This document shows positions 1 to 9,373 of a DNA stretch of 60,889 nt, piece by piece (the first letter of the stretch is position 1; every line of letters starts with the position of its first letter). The notes under the pieces were generated by a model that was not told the DNA's origin, searched no databases, and saw only the letters and a list, made by a program, of their open reading frames with translations. Source of the stretch: Deltaproteobacteria bacterium (GTDB lineage Bacteria; Desulfobacterota; Syntrophia; Syntrophales; UBA5619); NCBI GenBank assembly GCA_021372695.1, contig JAJFTY010000014.1, positions 1 to 60,889 on the forward strand, read 5' to 3'. A program made the position numbers and the translations under genes.

Positions 1-1
1 C

Positions 2-469
2 CCGATGGAAGTGCCCAGGATGACGAAGATCGTCGTCAACATGGGCCTGGGTGAGGCCATTCAGAACGTCAAGATTCTGGACACCGCGGTGGCGGAGCTG
101 ACTGCGATCGTGGGGCAGAAGCCGGTCATCACCAAGGCCAAGAAGTCCATCGCCACCTTCAAGCTCCGCCAGGGGATGTCGATCGGCTGCTGCGTTACCC
201 TCCGAAGGGAGCGGATGTTTGAATTTTTCGACCGGCTGGTCAGCGTGGCCCTTCCCCGTGTCCGGGATTTCCGTGGGATTCCTTCGAAATCGTTCGACGG
301 GAGGGGGAATTTCGCCCTGGGCCTCCGAGAACAGATCATCTTTCCGGAGATCGAATACGACAAGATCGAAAAGATCCGGGGAATGAATATCGTGATCGTC
401 ACGACGGCCAAGACGGATGAAGAGGCGAGGCAACTGCTCAAGCTGATGGGCATGCCGTTCAGGAATTAG
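2..469 (+). CDS. rplE: Large-subunit ribosomal protein uL5 (L5), 5' partial
   Basis: L5 binds 5S rRNA and sits in the central protuberance of the large subunit. The frame is open at the window edge (codon at 2-4), so about 24 N-terminal residues are missing compared with the usual length near 179. Family landmarks are present: [11 protein letters not shown]-like [19 protein letters not shown], and the C-terminal FPEIEYDKI followed by TTAKTDEEA. It is the first visible gene of an spc-type operon and is followed 33 nt later by rpsN, the canonical order. The internal ATG at position 5 is not the true start. Confidence 0.97.
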   Translation, partial: PMEVPRMTKIVVNMGLGEAIQNVKILDTAVAELTAIVGQKPVITKAKKSIATFKLRQGMSIGCCVTLRRERMFEFFDRLVSVALPRVRDFRGIPSKSFDGRGNFALGLREQIIFPEIEYDKIEKIRGMNIVIVTTAKTDEEARQLLKLMGMPFRN

Positions 470-502
470 AAAAGAGCGGGACATATCTCTGGAGGAGTGA
501 GA

Positions 503-688
503 GTGGCAAAGACATCCTTGATCGTGAAGGCCAAGAGAAAAATGAAATTTTCGGTCAGAAGCTACAACCGGTGTCCGATCTGCGGGAGGCCGCGGGCATA
601 CTACCGAAAATTCGATATGTGTAGAATATGCCTAAGGAATTTGGCTCTTAAGGGAGAAATTCCGGGTGTGATCAAATCGAGCTGGTAG
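503..688 (+). CDS. rpsN: Small-subunit ribosomal protein uS14, zinc-ribbon (type Z) form
   Basis: S14 is a 30S head protein. This is the short zinc-binding form: 61 residues with two CxxC pairs (CPIC and CRIC) spaced as in zinc ribbons, rather than the long cysteine-free form of Escherichia coli. I place the start at GTG 503, giving the family N-terminus [13 protein letters not shown], because GGAGG at 491-495 stands 7 nt upstream; the in-frame GTG at 497 is too close to that site. It lies between rplE and rpsH as expected. Confidence 0.96.
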   Translation: MAKTSLIVKAKRKMKFSVRSYNRCPICGRPRAYYRKFDMCRICLRNLALKGEIPGVIKSSW

Positions 689-703
689 AAAAGGAGCAGC
701 AAT

Positions 704-1105
704 ATGGGGATGACGGATCCGCTCGCGGATATGCTCACCAGGATCAGAAATGCCAACCGGGTTCATTTCAAGAGCGTGGATGTCCTGAACTCGCGAATTA
801 ATCTGAATGTGGCGAAGGTATTGAAGAAATCCGGATACATCAGCGGTTATGACCTCAAAAAGGATTCGCTGGCACATGAGGTGCTGCGGATCTACTTGAA
901 GTACCCGGATTCAAAGAGAACGGTGATGACCGATATCCAGAGGGTCAGTAAACCGGGGCGGAGGGTCTACGTCAAGAACGACAAGATTCCCCAGGTGCTC
1001 AACGGCTACGGCATTTCCATCCTTTCCACCTCGAAAGGTGTCATGACGGACAAAGAGGCGAGAGAGCAGAGCCTGGGTGGTGAACTTCTCTGCAACGTCT
1101 GGTAA
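704..1105 (+). CDS. rpsH: Small-subunit ribosomal protein uS8 (S8)
   Basis: S8 binds the central domain of 16S rRNA and in Escherichia coli also represses the spc operon at the translational level. The product has 133 residues, the normal size. It opens with the typical MTDPLADMLTRIRNA and ends with the family C-terminus in which STSKGVMTDKEAR precedes GGELLCNVW. It is 15 nt from rpsN and shares its transcript. Whether S8 autoregulation operates here is not visible. Confidence 0.97.
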   Translation: MGMTDPLADMLTRIRNANRVHFKSVDVLNSRINLNVAKVLKKSGYISGYDLKKDSLAHEVLRIYLKYPDSKRTVMTDIQRVSKPGRRVYVKNDKIPQVLNGYGISILSTSKGVMTDKEAREQSLGGELLCNVW

Positions 1106-1167
1106 GCTGGAAAGCGATGGGGACGGATCTCGGATCTGTTCCCCGGTAAGAATCGGGAGAGGACTTC

Positions 1168-1707
1168 ATGTCAAGAATCGGTAAAATACCTGTGGAAATT
1201 CCGGCAGGGGTGAAAGTCAGCCGGGATGCCTCCATGATCATGGTGAAGGGCCCGAAGGGAGCGCTTTCCCTGGCCGTGCCCCAGGGCATCGATGTGATTG
1301 TGGGTGATCGGGCCGTCGAGGTGAAAAGGCCGTCCGACGGAAGGATGGAGAGATCCTTCCATGGTCTGGTCCGGACCCTGGTGGCCAACATGGTCAAAGG
1401 GGTCAGCAGCGGATTTGAGAAAAAACTCGAGATTTCCGGAGTCGGGTACCGTGCCGAGATCGAAGGGCATACCCTGAAGCTGATCATCGGCTTCTCCGCC
1501 CCGGTCGAATACGAGATCCCCAAGGGGATCGAGATCAAGGTCGATAAGTTGGTCAACATCGCGGTGTCCGGCATTGACAAGCAACTGGTCGGACGGGTGG
1601 CAGCGGAGATCCGGAGCCTGAAGAAACCGGAGCCTTACAAGGGCAAAGGGATCAAGTATGCGGGCGAGCAGGTCAGGCGCAAGGTCGGCAAATCGGTTGG
1701 GGCCTAA
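1168..1707 (+). CDS. rplF: Large-subunit ribosomal protein uL6 (L6)
   Basis: L6 is a two-domain large-subunit protein near the factor-binding centre. The product has 179 residues, the standard length, starting MSRIGKIPVEIPAGV and carrying the C-terminal signature KKPEPYKGKGIKYAGE followed by a basic tail. A purine-rich GAGAGG motif lies about 8 nt ahead of the ATG. The gene sits between rpsH and rplR in canonical spc order. Confidence 0.97.
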   Translation: MSRIGKIPVEIPAGVKVSRDASMIMVKGPKGALSLAVPQGIDVIVGDRAVEVKRPSDGRMERSFHGLVRTLVANMVKGVSSGFEKKLEISGVGYRAEIEGHTLKLIIGFSAPVEYEIPKGIEIKVDKLVNIAVSGIDKQLVGRVAAEIRSLKKPEPYKGKGIKYAGEQVRRKVGKSVGA

Positions 1708-1758
1708 GTTTCCGGTGCAGCCGGCCCGGTTCGGCGCACCCCGTAAAGAGGTAAGACA

Positions 1759-2124
1759 TTGGCAACGAAGAGAATCGAAAAGATCAGAAGCAAACGGAAG
1801 ATGAGGGTGAGGGGGAAGGTGACGGGCACCGAGAAGCGGCCCCGCCTTTCCGTATTCAGGTCTGCGGTCCATATCTATGCCCAGGCCATTGCCGATGATT
1901 CCGGCAGGACCCTGGCCGAGGCCTCGACACTCAGCAAGGAGTTGACAGCTTCCCTTCCCGGTCTGAAGAAGATCGACGAGGCCAAGGCGGTGGGGAAACT
2001 TCTGGCCAAGCGGCTCCAGGAAGCGGGCATCGAGAATGTGGTCTTCGACCGGGGGCGGTTCCTGTATCATGGAAGAGTCAAGGCCCTGGCCGACGGCGCA
2101 AGGGAGGCGGGGCTGAAGTTTTAG
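1759..2124 (+). CDS. rplR: Large-subunit ribosomal protein uL18 (L18)
   Basis: L18 binds 5S rRNA together with L5. The 121-residue product has the basic N-terminus followed by [16 protein letters not shown] and the C-terminal [20 protein letters not shown], both hallmarks of the family. The start is TTG at 1759, preceded by AGAGGTAAG; there is no in-frame ATG that would retain the conserved N-terminus. It is one of several TTG-initiated genes in this operon. Confidence 0.96.
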   Translation: MATKRIEKIRSKRKMRVRGKVTGTEKRPRLSVFRSAVHIYAQAIADDSGRTLAEASTLSKELTASLPGLKKIDEAKAVGKLLAKRLQEAGIENVVFDRGRFLYHGRVKALADGAREAGLKF

Positions 2125-2175
2125 CCTTCGATTCTACTAACCACAGCGAAGGGATGATCGTAGGAAAAAGGAATT

Positions 2176-2655
2176 ATGGAAGAACTGGAACTTCTCGACA
2201 GGGTGATTACGATAAACAGGACGGCCAAGGTGGTGAAGGGCGGAAGGCGGTTCCGGTTCAGCGCCGTGGTGGTCGTTGGTGATGGGAAGGGTTCCGTCGG
2301 CGCCGGTCTGGGAAAGGCCCATGAAGTCCCCGAGGCGATCCGCAAGGGCATGGAACAGGCCAAGAAGGCGATGACCCGGGTGGCTGTCGAGAATCGCACG
2401 ATTCCGTACAGCGTCATCGGGCACTATGGCGCTGGCAAGGTCCTGCTGAAGCCTGCGGCGGAAGGGACCGGCCTGATCGCGGGCGGTGCGGTGCGCGCCG
2501 TACTGGAGGTGGCCGGCGTCCACAATATTCTGACAAAATGCCTCGGATCGCATAATCCGCACAACCTGGTCAAGGCGACCATCGAAGGGCTCGGGCAGTT
2601 GAGGGCACCGGCCGATATCCTTGCCGCCAGGGGCAAGGGCGCTGCGGAAATCTAA
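2176..2655 (+). CDS. rpsE: Small-subunit ribosomal protein uS5 (S5)
   Basis: S5 lies at the mRNA entry site and affects decoding accuracy. The 159-residue product has the double-stranded-RNA-binding-like N-terminal domain ([18 protein letters not shown]) with the glycine-rich loop [17 protein letters not shown], and a C-terminal domain with [19 protein letters not shown]. It starts at an ATG 51 nt after rplR, preceded by AGGAAAAAGGA, and is followed 11 nt later by rpmD. Confidence 0.97.
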   Translation: MEELELLDRVITINRTAKVVKGGRRFRFSAVVVVGDGKGSVGAGLGKAHEVPEAIRKGMEQAKKAMTRVAVENRTIPYSVIGHYGAGKVLLKPAAEGTGLIAGGAVRAVLEVAGVHNILTKCLGSHNPHNLVKATIEGLGQLRAPADILAARGKGAAEI

Positions 2656-2666
2656 GTTGAGAGGGA

Positions 2667-2870
2667 TTGGCTGTGGGGAAAATGGTCAAGGTTACGTTGG
2701 TTCACAGTTATATCGGAAGACCGGAGGCGCAGCGCAAAATCCTTCGCGGGATGGGTCTGGGCAAGGTCAATAAGAGTGTGGTGCTGAATGATACGCCGCA
2801 GGTCCGTGGGATGATCCGGAAGGTCACTCACCTGGTGGCCGCGGTCGAAGTTGAGGGGAATGGGAAATGA
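2667..2870 (+). CDS. rpmD: Large-subunit ribosomal protein uL30 (L30)
   Basis: L30 is a small peripheral large-subunit protein. The core KVTLVHSYIGRP, then RGMGLGK, then NDTPQVRGMIRKV with a short acidic tail matches the family. The start is uncertain: TTG 2667 gives 67 residues, GTG 2673 gives 65, and ATG 2682 gives 62. The GAGAGGG at 2659-2665 suits GTG 2673 best by spacing. The stop overlaps the rplO start in an ATGA junction at 2867-2870, which suggests translational coupling. Confidence 0.93.
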   Translation: MAVGKMVKVTLVHSYIGRPEAQRKILRGMGLGKVNKSVVLNDTPQVRGMIRKVTHLVAAVEVEGNGK

Positions 2871-3310
2871 ATCTGGGATCGTTGAAGCCGCCGGAAGGTT
2901 CGCGGAAAAAGAAGAAGCGGGTGGGTCGCGGCGACGGCTCGGGGCACGGCGGAACGGCAGGCAAGGGCGCTAAGGGGCAGAACGCCCGTTCCGGCCACAG
3001 TGTCCGGCCCAATTTCGAAGGGGGGCAGATGCCCCTGACCCGGAGGATGCCCAAGCGGGGATTCAAGAATCCCACGAGGCGGGTCGTTGCGATCGTCAAC
3101 ATCGAGCAGCTGAAAAAGTTTCAGGGGGGATCCGTCGTGGATCGCGAAACCCTGGCGGCGGTCGGATTGGTGCCAGGGAGCGCGGACTGCATCAAGATCC
3201 TGGGAAACGGGGAGATCAGCTTTCCCCTCTCCGTGAAGGTTGACAGCGTGAGCCGCGGGGCAAGAGAGAAGATCGAGGCCGCAGGCGGAACCATTGTAGA
3301 GGTCATCTGA
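2867..3310 (+). CDS. rplO: Large-subunit ribosomal protein uL15 (L15)
   Basis: L15 helps late assembly of the large subunit. The 147-residue product opens [20 protein letters not shown] with the glycine- and lysine-rich stretch [19 protein letters not shown], and continues with [15 protein letters not shown]. This N-terminus is diagnostic. Its ATG overlaps the rpmD stop, and its own stop is followed after 1 nt by the secY start. Confidence 0.97.
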   Translation: MNLGSLKPPEGSRKKKKRVGRGDGSGHGGTAGKGAKGQNARSGHSVRPNFEGGQMPLTRRMPKRGFKNPTRRVVAIVNIEQLKKFQGGSVVDRETLAAVGLVPGSADCIKILGNGEISFPLSVKVDSVSRGAREKIEAAGGTIVEVI

Positions 3311-3311
3311 C

Positions 3312-4619
3312 TTGTTAGAAGGCTTAAAAAATATCTCCAAGATACCGGAGCTCCAGAAGAGGATTCTGTTCACATTCCTTTTGCTGGCGGTTTATCGGAT
3401 CGGCGCCCACGTGCCGACGCCGGGGATCGATACCGCGGCGCTTGCCGCATTTTTCGAACAGGCCAAAGGCTCTCTCCTCGGCCTCTTCGACATGTTTGCG
3501 GGCGGCGCCCTGAGCAATCTTTCGGTTTTTGCGCTGGGGATCATGCCCTACATCAGCGCATCGATCATCCTCCAGCTCCTCACGGTGGCCATTCCGTATC
3601 TGGAGAAGCTTTCCAAGGAGGGTGAGGCGGGTCGGAGAAAGATCACGCAGTACACCCGCTACGGGACGGTCGTTCTCAGTCTGATTCAGGGCTTCGGGAT
3701 CGCCATCGGTCTGGAGAACATGGCCGGGCCCACAGGCGCGTCGATCGTCATCACGACCGGCTGGGGATTCCGGCTCATGACGGTCATCACGCTGACCGCG
3801 GGAACGGCTTTCATCATGTGGCTCGGAGAGCAGATCACCGAAAAGGGGATCGGAAACGGCATCTCGCTGATCATCTTCGCCGGCATCGTCTGCCGCGGAC
3901 CGGAGGCGATCATCAATACTTTCCGGCTGCTCTTCTCGGGAGAGATGGGAATCTTCTTCATCATCATTCTCATCCTGCTGATGGTCCTGGTCATCGGTGT
4001 CATTGTATTCGTCGAAAGCGGCCAGAGGCGAATCCCCGTGCAGTATGCCAAACGCGTGGTCGGCAGGAAGATGTACGGCGGACAGTCGACCCATCTTCCG
4101 CTCAAGGTCAATTCGGCCGGTGTCATCCCGCCGATCTTTGCCTCATCGATCATCATGTTTCCGGCGACGATCGCCAATTTCATTCCCCATCCCTGGATGA
4201 AGTCCGTGGCGAGTGCCATGATCCCGGGAAGGGTTGGTTATGAACTGCTCTACGTGGCGTTCATCGTTTTCTTCTGCTTCTTCTACACGGCGGTTACCTT
4301 CAACCCGGTGGATGTGGCGGACAACATGAAAAAATACGGGGGCTACGTCCCCGGGATCCGGCCGGGCAAGAAGACGGCCGAGTACATCGACGATGTCCTG
4401 ACGAAGCTGACCTTCGGGGGGGCGATTTACGTCTCCGCCGTCTGCGTGCTTCCCAGCATTTTGATCAGCTCTTTCAATGTCCCGTTCTATTTCGGAGGAA
4501 CGGCCCTGCTGATCGTCGTGGGCGTGGCGCTGGATACGGCGGGGCAGATCGAAACCCATTTGCTGACCCGGCAGTATGAGGGATTCATGAAGAAGGGACG
4601 AATTGCTAGGAGACGCTGA
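3312..4619 (+). CDS. secY: Preprotein translocase channel subunit SecY
   Basis: SecY forms the inner-membrane protein-conducting channel with SecE and SecG. The 435-residue product starts [20 protein letters not shown] and then has ten hydrophobic segments. Family landmarks are the PTPGID plug-proximal segment, [15 protein letters not shown], the [15 protein letters not shown] cytosolic loop and [13 protein letters not shown]. The start is TTG at 3312, one base after the rplO stop, so initiation is probably coupled to rplO termination. adk, which often follows secY, is not present; map comes next. Confidence 0.97.
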   Translation: MLEGLKNISKIPELQKRILFTFLLLAVYRIGAHVPTPGIDTAALAAFFEQAKGSLLGLFDMFAGGALSNLSVFALGIMPYISASIILQLLTVAIPYLEKLSKEGEAGRRKITQYTRYGTVVLSLIQGFGIAIGLENMAGPTGASIVITTGWGFRLMTVITLTAGTAFIMWLGEQITEKGIGNGISLIIFAGIVCRGPEAIINTFRLLFSGEMGIFFIIILILLMVLVIGVIVFVESGQRRIPVQYAKRVVGRKMYGGQSTHLPLKVNSAGVIPPIFASSIIMFPATIANFIPHPWMKSVASAMIPGRVGYELLYVAFIVFFCFFYTAVTFNPVDVADNMKKYGGYVPGIRPGKKTAEYIDDVLTKLTFGGAIYVSAVCVLPSILISSFNVPFYFGGTALLIVVGVALDTAGQIETHLLTRQYEGFMKKGRIARRR

Positions 4620-4655
4620 TACGGGCATGTCCGCTGGAAACGGGAGGGCGGGTTC

Positions 4656-5405
4656 ATGGTGATCCTGAAGCTGCCGGATGAGATCGAGAAGCTCAGGACA
4701 AGCAACCGGTTCGTGGCGGAGATTCTGGCGGAACTGCGGGGAAGGGTCAAACCGGGGGTGACGACCCGGGAACTGGACGCGTTATCGGAAGAGCTGTCGC
4801 GAAAGAACCGGGTCATCCCGGCATTCAAGGGGTACCACGGGTATCCCTTTGCTCTCTGCACATCGGTGAACGGCGAGGTGGTTCATGGCATGCCATCGGA
4901 CCGTCCGCTCCTTCCCGGCGATATCCTGAGCCTGGATTTTGGGGTCATTTATAAGGGATACTACGGAGACGCGGCGATCACGGTTCCCGTCGGCGACGTA
5001 TCGGAGACCGCTGAGCGGCTGATGAGGGTCACCGAACAGGGGCTCTACGACGGGATCGAACAGGCGCTGTCGGACAACCGGCTGGGTGACGTCTCCGCGG
5101 CGGTTCAGCGGCGCGTCGAAAGCGCCGGTTTTTCGGTCGTACGGGATTTCGTCGGGCACGGCATCGGCCGGAGCATGCACGAGGATCCCCAGATCCCGAA
5201 TTACGGCGTTAAAGGGAGAGGGATTCTGTTGCGGCCCGGGATGGTCCTGGCCATCGAACCGATGGTGAATCAGGGAACCTACCGGGTGAAGGTGCTTTCG
5301 GACGGCTGGACGGTGGTCACCGAGGACGGAGGGCTTTCCGCCCATTTTGAACACTCCGTGGCGATTACGGAGAACGGACCGGAGATCCTGAGCCGGCTGC
5401 AATAG
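4656..5405 (+). CDS. map: Methionine aminopeptidase, type I
   Basis: The enzyme removes the N-terminal methionine from nascent proteins using two divalent metals. The 249-residue product is a short type I enzyme without an N-terminal zinc-finger extension. The expected residues are visible: H77 in VVHGMP, metal ligands D94 (LDFG) and D105 (GDAA), H168 (GHGIG), E201 (IEPM) and E232 (FEHS). The ATG at 4656 follows a GGGAGGGCGG stretch. Its place between secY and infA is normal for many bacteria, although adk usually stands between secY and map. Confidence 0.96.
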   Translation: MVILKLPDEIEKLRTSNRFVAEILAELRGRVKPGVTTRELDALSEELSRKNRVIPAFKGYHGYPFALCTSVNGEVVHGMPSDRPLLPGDILSLDFGVIYKGYYGDAAITVPVGDVSETAERLMRVTEQGLYDGIEQALSDNRLGDVSAAVQRRVESAGFSVVRDFVGHGIGRSMHEDPQIPNYGVKGRGILLRPGMVLAIEPMVNQGTYRVKVLSDGWTVVTEDGGLSAHFEHSVAITENGPEILSRLQ

Positions 5406-5454
5406 GCATCATGGGGGCAGGTTTGAAACCGTCCCCGTGAATCGATCGGAGATT

Positions 5455-5673
5455 ATGGCGAAAGAAGAAGCGATAGAGGTTGAAGGCCGGGTAGTCGAGC
5501 CCCTGCCGAATGCCATGTTTCGGGTGGAACTGGAAAACGGCCACCGCGTCCTGGCCCATATTTCCGGGAAGATGAGGATGCATTTCATCAAGATACTTCC
5601 CGGGGACAAGGTGACGGTGGAACTTTCCCCCTATGATCTGACCCGGGGGAGGATCGTCTACAGGACAAAATAG
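5455..5673 (+). CDS. infA: Translation initiation factor IF-1
   Basis: IF-1 is an OB-fold protein that occupies the ribosomal A site during initiation. I set the start at ATG 5455, giving 72 residues beginning [11 protein letters not shown], the standard length and N-terminus, with CGGAGA a few bases upstream. An in-frame GTG at 5437 would add six unconserved residues. Core motifs are [23 protein letters not shown] and [19 protein letters not shown]. Followed by rpmJ. Confidence 0.97.
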   Translation: MAKEEAIEVEGRVVEPLPNAMFRVELENGHRVLAHISGKMRMHFIKILPGDKVTVELSPYDLTRGRIVYRTK

Positions 5674-5726
5674 CGAAGGCGGCACGGGAAAAGAACGGGC
5701 TGCCGGCGGATTGAGGGGTAATGATC

Positions 5727-5840
5727 GTGAAAGTACGTTCTTCGGTCAAAAAGATTTGTGAGAAGTGCAAGATCGTCAAAAGGCGGGGTGTTTTGCGCGT
5801 GATTTGCGAAAATCCGAAACACAAGCAGCGCCAGGGATAG
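5727..5840 (+). CDS. rpmJ: Large-subunit ribosomal protein bL36 (L36)
   Basis: A 37-residue protein that binds zinc through C-x2-C then C and H (ICEKC, then ICENPKH). It starts [14 protein letters not shown] and ends NPKHKQRQG, the complete family sequence. I choose GTG 5727 because GAGGGG at 5713-5717 is 9 nt away and the product has canonical length; ATG 5721 would add Met-Ile and lies only 3 nt from the ribosome site. It sits between infA and rpsM. Confidence 0.95.
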   Translation: MKVRSSVKKICEKCKIVKRRGVLRVICENPKHKQRQG

Positions 5841-5866
5841 GGATTTATAAATCAGGAGGTTGATCG

Positions 5867-6235
5867 GTGGCAAGAATTGCAGGTGTGGATTTACCCAAAA
5901 ACAAGAGGATGGAGATCGCTTTAACCTATATCTACGGGATAGGGCGGACAAAGTCGTTAGAGATCCTTCGGGACGCCGGCGTCAGCCCCGATACGAAAAC
6001 AGATCAGCTTGCGGATTCGGAAATCACCTCCATCAGGAATATCATCGATAAGGAACTCAAGGTCGAAGGGGATTTGCGGCGGGAAGTCTCCATGTCCATC
6101 AAAAGGCTGATGGATGTCGGCAGTTACCGGGGGCTGCGACATCGCAAAGGGCTGCCCGTCCGGGGCCAGAGAACGAGCACCAACGCCAGGACCAGGAAAG
6201 GCCCGAGAAGGTCGATTGCCGGCAAGAAGAAATAG
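5867..6235 (+). CDS. rpsM: Small-subunit ribosomal protein uS13 (S13)
   Basis: S13 lies in the 30S head and contacts the P-site tRNA and the large subunit. The 122-residue product starts [14 protein letters not shown], has the helix-two-turn-helix region with [10 protein letters not shown], and ends with the basic [18 protein letters not shown] followed by RKGPRR. The start is GTG at 5867 with a strong AGGAGGT at 5853-5859. It begins the alpha part of the operon with rpsK, rpsD, rpoA and rplQ. Confidence 0.97.
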   Translation: MARIAGVDLPKNKRMEIALTYIYGIGRTKSLEILRDAGVSPDTKTDQLADSEITSIRNIIDKELKVEGDLRREVSMSIKRLMDVGSYRGLRHRKGLPVRGQRTSTNARTRKGPRRSIAGKKK

Positions 6236-6259
6236 GGAGCGGAGGAATCCGGAGGATCA

Positions 6260-6652
6260 ATGGCAAAGCCAGTCAGAAAAGCAGGAAAGAAGAAGGAAAA
6301 GAAAAATATATCCGAAGGGATAGCCCACATCCAGTCCACGTTTAACAACACGATCGTGACCATCACCGATCTGAGCGGCAATGTCATCGCTTGGGCGTCG
6401 GCCGGGATGCAGGGATTCAAGGGCTCCCGGAAGAGCACACCCTTTGCCGCCCAGATGGCGGCGGAAGATGCCGTCAAGAAGGCGCGCGAGCATGGGCTCC
6501 GGGCCGTCCAGGTGTATGTCAAGGGACCGGGATCGGGCCGGGAGTCGGCGCTGAGGTCGCTGCAGACCGCGGGTCTGAAGATCAGCCTCATCCGCGATGT
6601 GACGCCGATCCCGCACAACGGCTGTCGCCCGCCCAAGCGCAGGAGGGTGTAG
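6260..6652 (+). CDS. rpsK: Small-subunit ribosomal protein uS11 (S11)
   Basis: S11 forms part of the 30S platform near the mRNA exit. The 130-residue product has a lysine-rich N-terminus, [29 protein letters not shown], and the C-terminal [18 protein letters not shown], which is a near-invariant family ending. The ATG at 6260 is preceded by GGAGGATCA. Located between rpsM and rpsD. Confidence 0.97.
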   Translation: MAKPVRKAGKKKEKKNISEGIAHIQSTFNNTIVTITDLSGNVIAWASAGMQGFKGSRKSTPFAAQMAAEDAVKKAREHGLRAVQVYVKGPGSGRESALRSLQTAGLKISLIRDVTPIPHNGCRPPKRRRV

Positions 6653-6745
6653 GAACAGGAGTCACTCATTCAGCGGTCAATGATGGAGGGTCTTGGATCC
6701 GGCGTCATTGACCATTGCATTCGATCAGGGATCAGGGAGGTTTTT

Positions 6746-7372
6746 TTGGCAAGATATCGAGAGTCCGTATGCAGGCAGTGCCGCAGGGAAGGCTTGAAGC
6801 TGTTTCTCAAAGGGGACAGGTGCTACAGTGAAAAGTGCGCCTTCGAACGGCGGGGGTTTGCGCCGGGTGACCACGGTCAGCTCCGGAAGAAATTTTCCGA
6901 CTACGGCGTCCAGTTGAGAGAAAAGCAGAAACTCAAGAGGATGTATGGCCTGCTGGAGAAGCAGTTCCGGGGTTATTTCGGCAGGGCCGAACGGCAGAAG
7001 GGGATCACCGGTACGAATCTTCTGCTCTTCCTGGAGAGAAGACTGGATAACATGGTCTTCCGGATGGGGTTTGCCAATTCGCGGACGGAAGCGAGGCAGT
7101 TGGTCCGGCATAACCATTTTCTGGTCGGCGAACAGAGGGTGAATATCCCTTCGTACCTGGTCAAGCCCGGCGATGAGATCCGGGTCAGGGAAGGCAGCCG
7201 GAAGGTGGAGCGGATCGTAGAAGCCATGGAAACCGTTGCCAGGCGGGGGGTTCCTCAATGGCTGGATGTCGATAAAACCAACTTCATGGGTGTGGTCAAG
7301 ATGCTGCCTGCCCGCGAAGAACTGACGATGCCGGTCAAGGAACAGCTGGTCGTTGAACTCTATTCAAAATAG
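6746..7372 (+). CDS. rpsD: Small-subunit ribosomal protein uS4 (S4), zinc-binding form
   Basis: S4 is a primary 16S rRNA binder and assembly initiator; in gamma-proteobacteria it also represses the alpha operon. I start it at TTG 6746, giving 208 residues from [16 protein letters not shown], because AGGGAGG at 6734-6740 is ideally placed and upstream residues are not conserved. Cysteines at 9, 12, 26 and 31 (CxxC then C-x4-C) match the zinc-containing S4 of Thermus-type organisms. The S4 RNA-binding domain follows from about residue 98 ([16 protein letters not shown]). Confidence 0.95.
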   Translation: MARYRESVCRQCRREGLKLFLKGDRCYSEKCAFERRGFAPGDHGQLRKKFSDYGVQLREKQKLKRMYGLLEKQFRGYFGRAERQKGITGTNLLLFLERRLDNMVFRMGFANSRTEARQLVRHNHFLVGEQRVNIPSYLVKPGDEIRVREGSRKVERIVEAMETVARRGVPQWLDVDKTNFMGVVKMLPAREELTMPVKEQLVVELYSK

Positions 7373-7410
7373 GACAATCACCAGGTATCCGAAGGGCAGG
7401 GAAAGGAATT

Positions 7411-8433
7411 ATGCAGAGAAACTGGCGCAGTTTAATTCAGCCCAAGAGGGTTGAAATCGATGAAACCACTCACACCCGTTTTTACGGGGAGTTCACTTGT
7501 CAGCCGCTGGAACGCGGCTTCGGCACCACCCTGGGGAATGCGCTGCGGAGGATCCTGCTGTCGTCGATTCAGGGGGCGGCCATCGTTTCCGTGAGATTTG
7601 ACGGCGTCCTGCATGAGTTCTCGACCATCCCGGGGGTCAAAGAGGATGTGACCGACATCATTCTGAACCTGAAGGGTGTCCGCCTCAAGCTGAACCAGGA
7701 CGGGCCCAGAACCATCAGGATCGATACCGCACGGGAAGGGGTGATCACCGCGGCGGACATCCAGACCGACGGCACGGTGGAGGTCCTCAACCCCGAGCAC
7801 TATATTGCGACGCTCGTGGGCAAGGCTTCCTGCAAGGCCGAAATGGTGGTCAAGATGGGCAAGGGATATGTGGCCGCCCAGAAGGAGCTCGATCCCGAGC
7901 AACCCGAATCCACGATCAACATCGATGCCATCTTTTCACCGATCAAGAAGGTGAACTATACCATCGCCTACTCCAGGGTCGGGCAGGTTGCGGACTACGA
8001 TCGCCTGATCCTCGAAGTGTGGACGGATGGGAGCGTGCTCCCGGAGGACGCCGTCGCGTACGCGGCGAAGATCCTGAAGGAGCAGCTCGATCCCTTCATC
8101 AATTTCTCCGAGGCGGAGGAACAGGAAGAGGTGGCCGTGGTCGAGGGGACGGAAGAGGATATCAACGACATCCTCCTGCGTCATGTGGACGACCTGGAGC
8201 TTTCCGTCCGTTCGGCCAACTGTCTGAAGAACGCCGGGATCAATCTGATCGGGGAGCTGGTTCAGAAGACCGAAGCCGAGATGCTGAAGACCAAGAACTT
8301 CGGACGAAAATCGCTCAATGAGATCAAGGAGATCTTGCTGGAATCGGGTCTGAGCTTCGGCATGAAGGTGGATTTCGCCCCTTGGAACAAAGCAGAGAAG
8401 ACGGAAGAGAAGCCTCAGGAAGGGGCTGAATAG
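7411..8433 (+). CDS. rpoA: DNA-directed RNA polymerase alpha subunit
   Basis: Alpha dimerises to nucleate RNA polymerase assembly. The 340-residue product has the N-terminal assembly domain ([16 protein letters not shown]) and a C-terminal domain from about residue 255 with the helix-hairpin-helix [14 protein letters not shown] and [12 protein letters not shown], which contacts UP elements and activators. An acidic linker (residues about 230-250) connects them. The ATG at 7411 is preceded by GGGAAAGGA. It is cotranscribed with rpsD and rplQ. Confidence 0.97.
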   Translation: MQRNWRSLIQPKRVEIDETTHTRFYGEFTCQPLERGFGTTLGNALRRILLSSIQGAAIVSVRFDGVLHEFSTIPGVKEDVTDIILNLKGVRLKLNQDGPRTIRIDTAREGVITAADIQTDGTVEVLNPEHYIATLVGKASCKAEMVVKMGKGYVAAQKELDPEQPESTINIDAIFSPIKKVNYTIAYSRVGQVADYDRLILEVWTDGSVLPEDAVAYAAKILKEQLDPFINFSEAEEQEEVAVVEGTEEDINDILLRHVDDLELSVRSANCLKNAGINLIGELVQKTEAEMLKTKNFGRKSLNEIKEILLESGLSFGMKVDFAPWNKAEKTEEKPQEGAE

Positions 8434-8462
8434 AACCTCGCATGTGAAAGGATGAGTTTCAA

Positions 8463-8864
8463 ATGGGCCAGGGAAAATTTGGAAGCAAGCTGGGAAGGAC
8501 GACAAGCCACCGCAAGGCCATGCTCAGGACGATGGTCACCTCCCTCCTGAAATATGAGAAGATCCAGACCACCGATATGAAGGCCAAGGAACTCAAGAAG
8601 GTGGCGGACAAGATGATCTCGCTCGGCAAGCGGGGAGATCTGCACGCCCGGAGACAGGCCGCCTCCTATGTGCGCGAACGGGAGATGGTGGGAAAGCTGT
8701 TCGGCGAAATGTCGGAACGGTATAAGGAGCGCGCCGGCGGCTACACCCGGATCGTCAAGTCCGGATATCGCGCCGGCGACAATGCGCCCATGTCCATCAT
8801 CGAATTCGTCCAGAGGCCCGAGGCGGAGAAGCCGAAGAAGAAGGCGGCAGCGCCGAAGAAATAG
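8463..8864 (+). CDS. rplQ: Large-subunit ribosomal protein bL17 (L17)
   Basis: L17 lies near the peptide exit tunnel. The 133-residue product contains the family core [30 protein letters not shown] and [21 protein letters not shown] lysine- and alanine-rich tail ends the protein. It is the last gene of the ribosomal operon and is followed immediately by a strong terminator. Confidence 0.97.
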   Translation: MGQGKFGSKLGRTTSHRKAMLRTMVTSLLKYEKIQTTDMKAKELKKVADKMISLGKRGDLHARRQAASYVREREMVGKLFGEMSERYKERAGGYTRIVKSGYRAGDNAPMSIIEFVQRPEAEKPKKKAAAPKK

Positions 8865-8873
8865 CGTTCCACC

Positions 8874-8905
8874 GGGGGCGGGCTTCAGACCCGCCCCCTT
8901 TATTT
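8874..8905 (+). terminator. Rho-independent terminator of the spc/alpha operon
   Basis: A perfect 9-bp stem GGGGGCGGG / CCCGCCCCC (8874-8882 and 8890-8898) with a 7-nt loop is followed by TTTATTT. It lies 9 nt after the rplQ stop and closes the ribosomal operon. Confidence 0.92.
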
Positions 8906-8919
8906 CTCCCGATTCCCCC

Positions 8920-8948
8920 TTGTCTTTTCCCCCAAAAAGCGATATTTT
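8920..8948 (+). promoter_or_regulatory. Candidate sigma70-type promoter
   Basis: TTGTCT (8920-8925), a 17-nt spacer and TATTTT (8943-8948) sit between the operon terminator and the next gene at 9005, where a promoter is needed. Each hexamer matches the consensus at 4 of 6 bases, so it is plausible but not strong. Confidence 0.45.
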
Positions 8949-9004
8949 CCACCGAACCGTCAGGGCGCGGGCTCTTGCCCACTTCATCGGAAGGAGGATC
9001 GGCA

Positions 9005-9265
9005 ATGGGTGAACAGAGAATCGGCGAGGTTGTGAAGTTCTTCTCAAAACCGAGTGTCGCCGCCGTCAAGATTACCGACGGCGTCATCAAGGTGGGTGAT
9101 ACCTTGAAATTCACGGGACACACGACGGATTTGACCATGCCACTCGACTCCATGGAGGTCAACAACACCAAGGTGGCCGAGGCCACCGCCGGCGACTATA
9201 TCGGCATTCAGGTGGCGGGGCGGGTCCGTCCCGGAGACGAGGTGTTCAAGGTGACGGCGGATTGA
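9005..9265 (+). CDS. Small EF-Tu domain-2-like beta-barrel protein
   Basis: An 86-residue protein that looks like an isolated second domain of a translational GTPase: GEVVKFFSKPSVAAVKI, VGDTLKFTGHTTDLT, then VNNTKVAEATAGDYIGIQV and RVRPGDEVFKV. There is no GTPase domain, so no GTP hydrolysis is expected. The start is ATG 9005 with AAGGAGGA at about 8990-8997; upstream in-frame codons are weaker. Similar small proteins are annotated as elongation-factor-like, with no established function that I know of. It stands alone between a terminator and the MBL gene. Confidence 0.75.
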   Translation: MGEQRIGEVVKFFSKPSVAAVKITDGVIKVGDTLKFTGHTTDLTMPLDSMEVNNTKVAEATAGDYIGIQVAGRVRPGDEVFKVTAD

Positions 9266-9373
9266 ACCGGCCGCGCCGCTGAAGACTCAACAAATCATCC
9301 GATTGATACCGGAAATGGCGAAGATCCCGCCCGCCGCGGGAAGAGGCGGTTCTGCGGAAGAGGTGTGGCCTAA

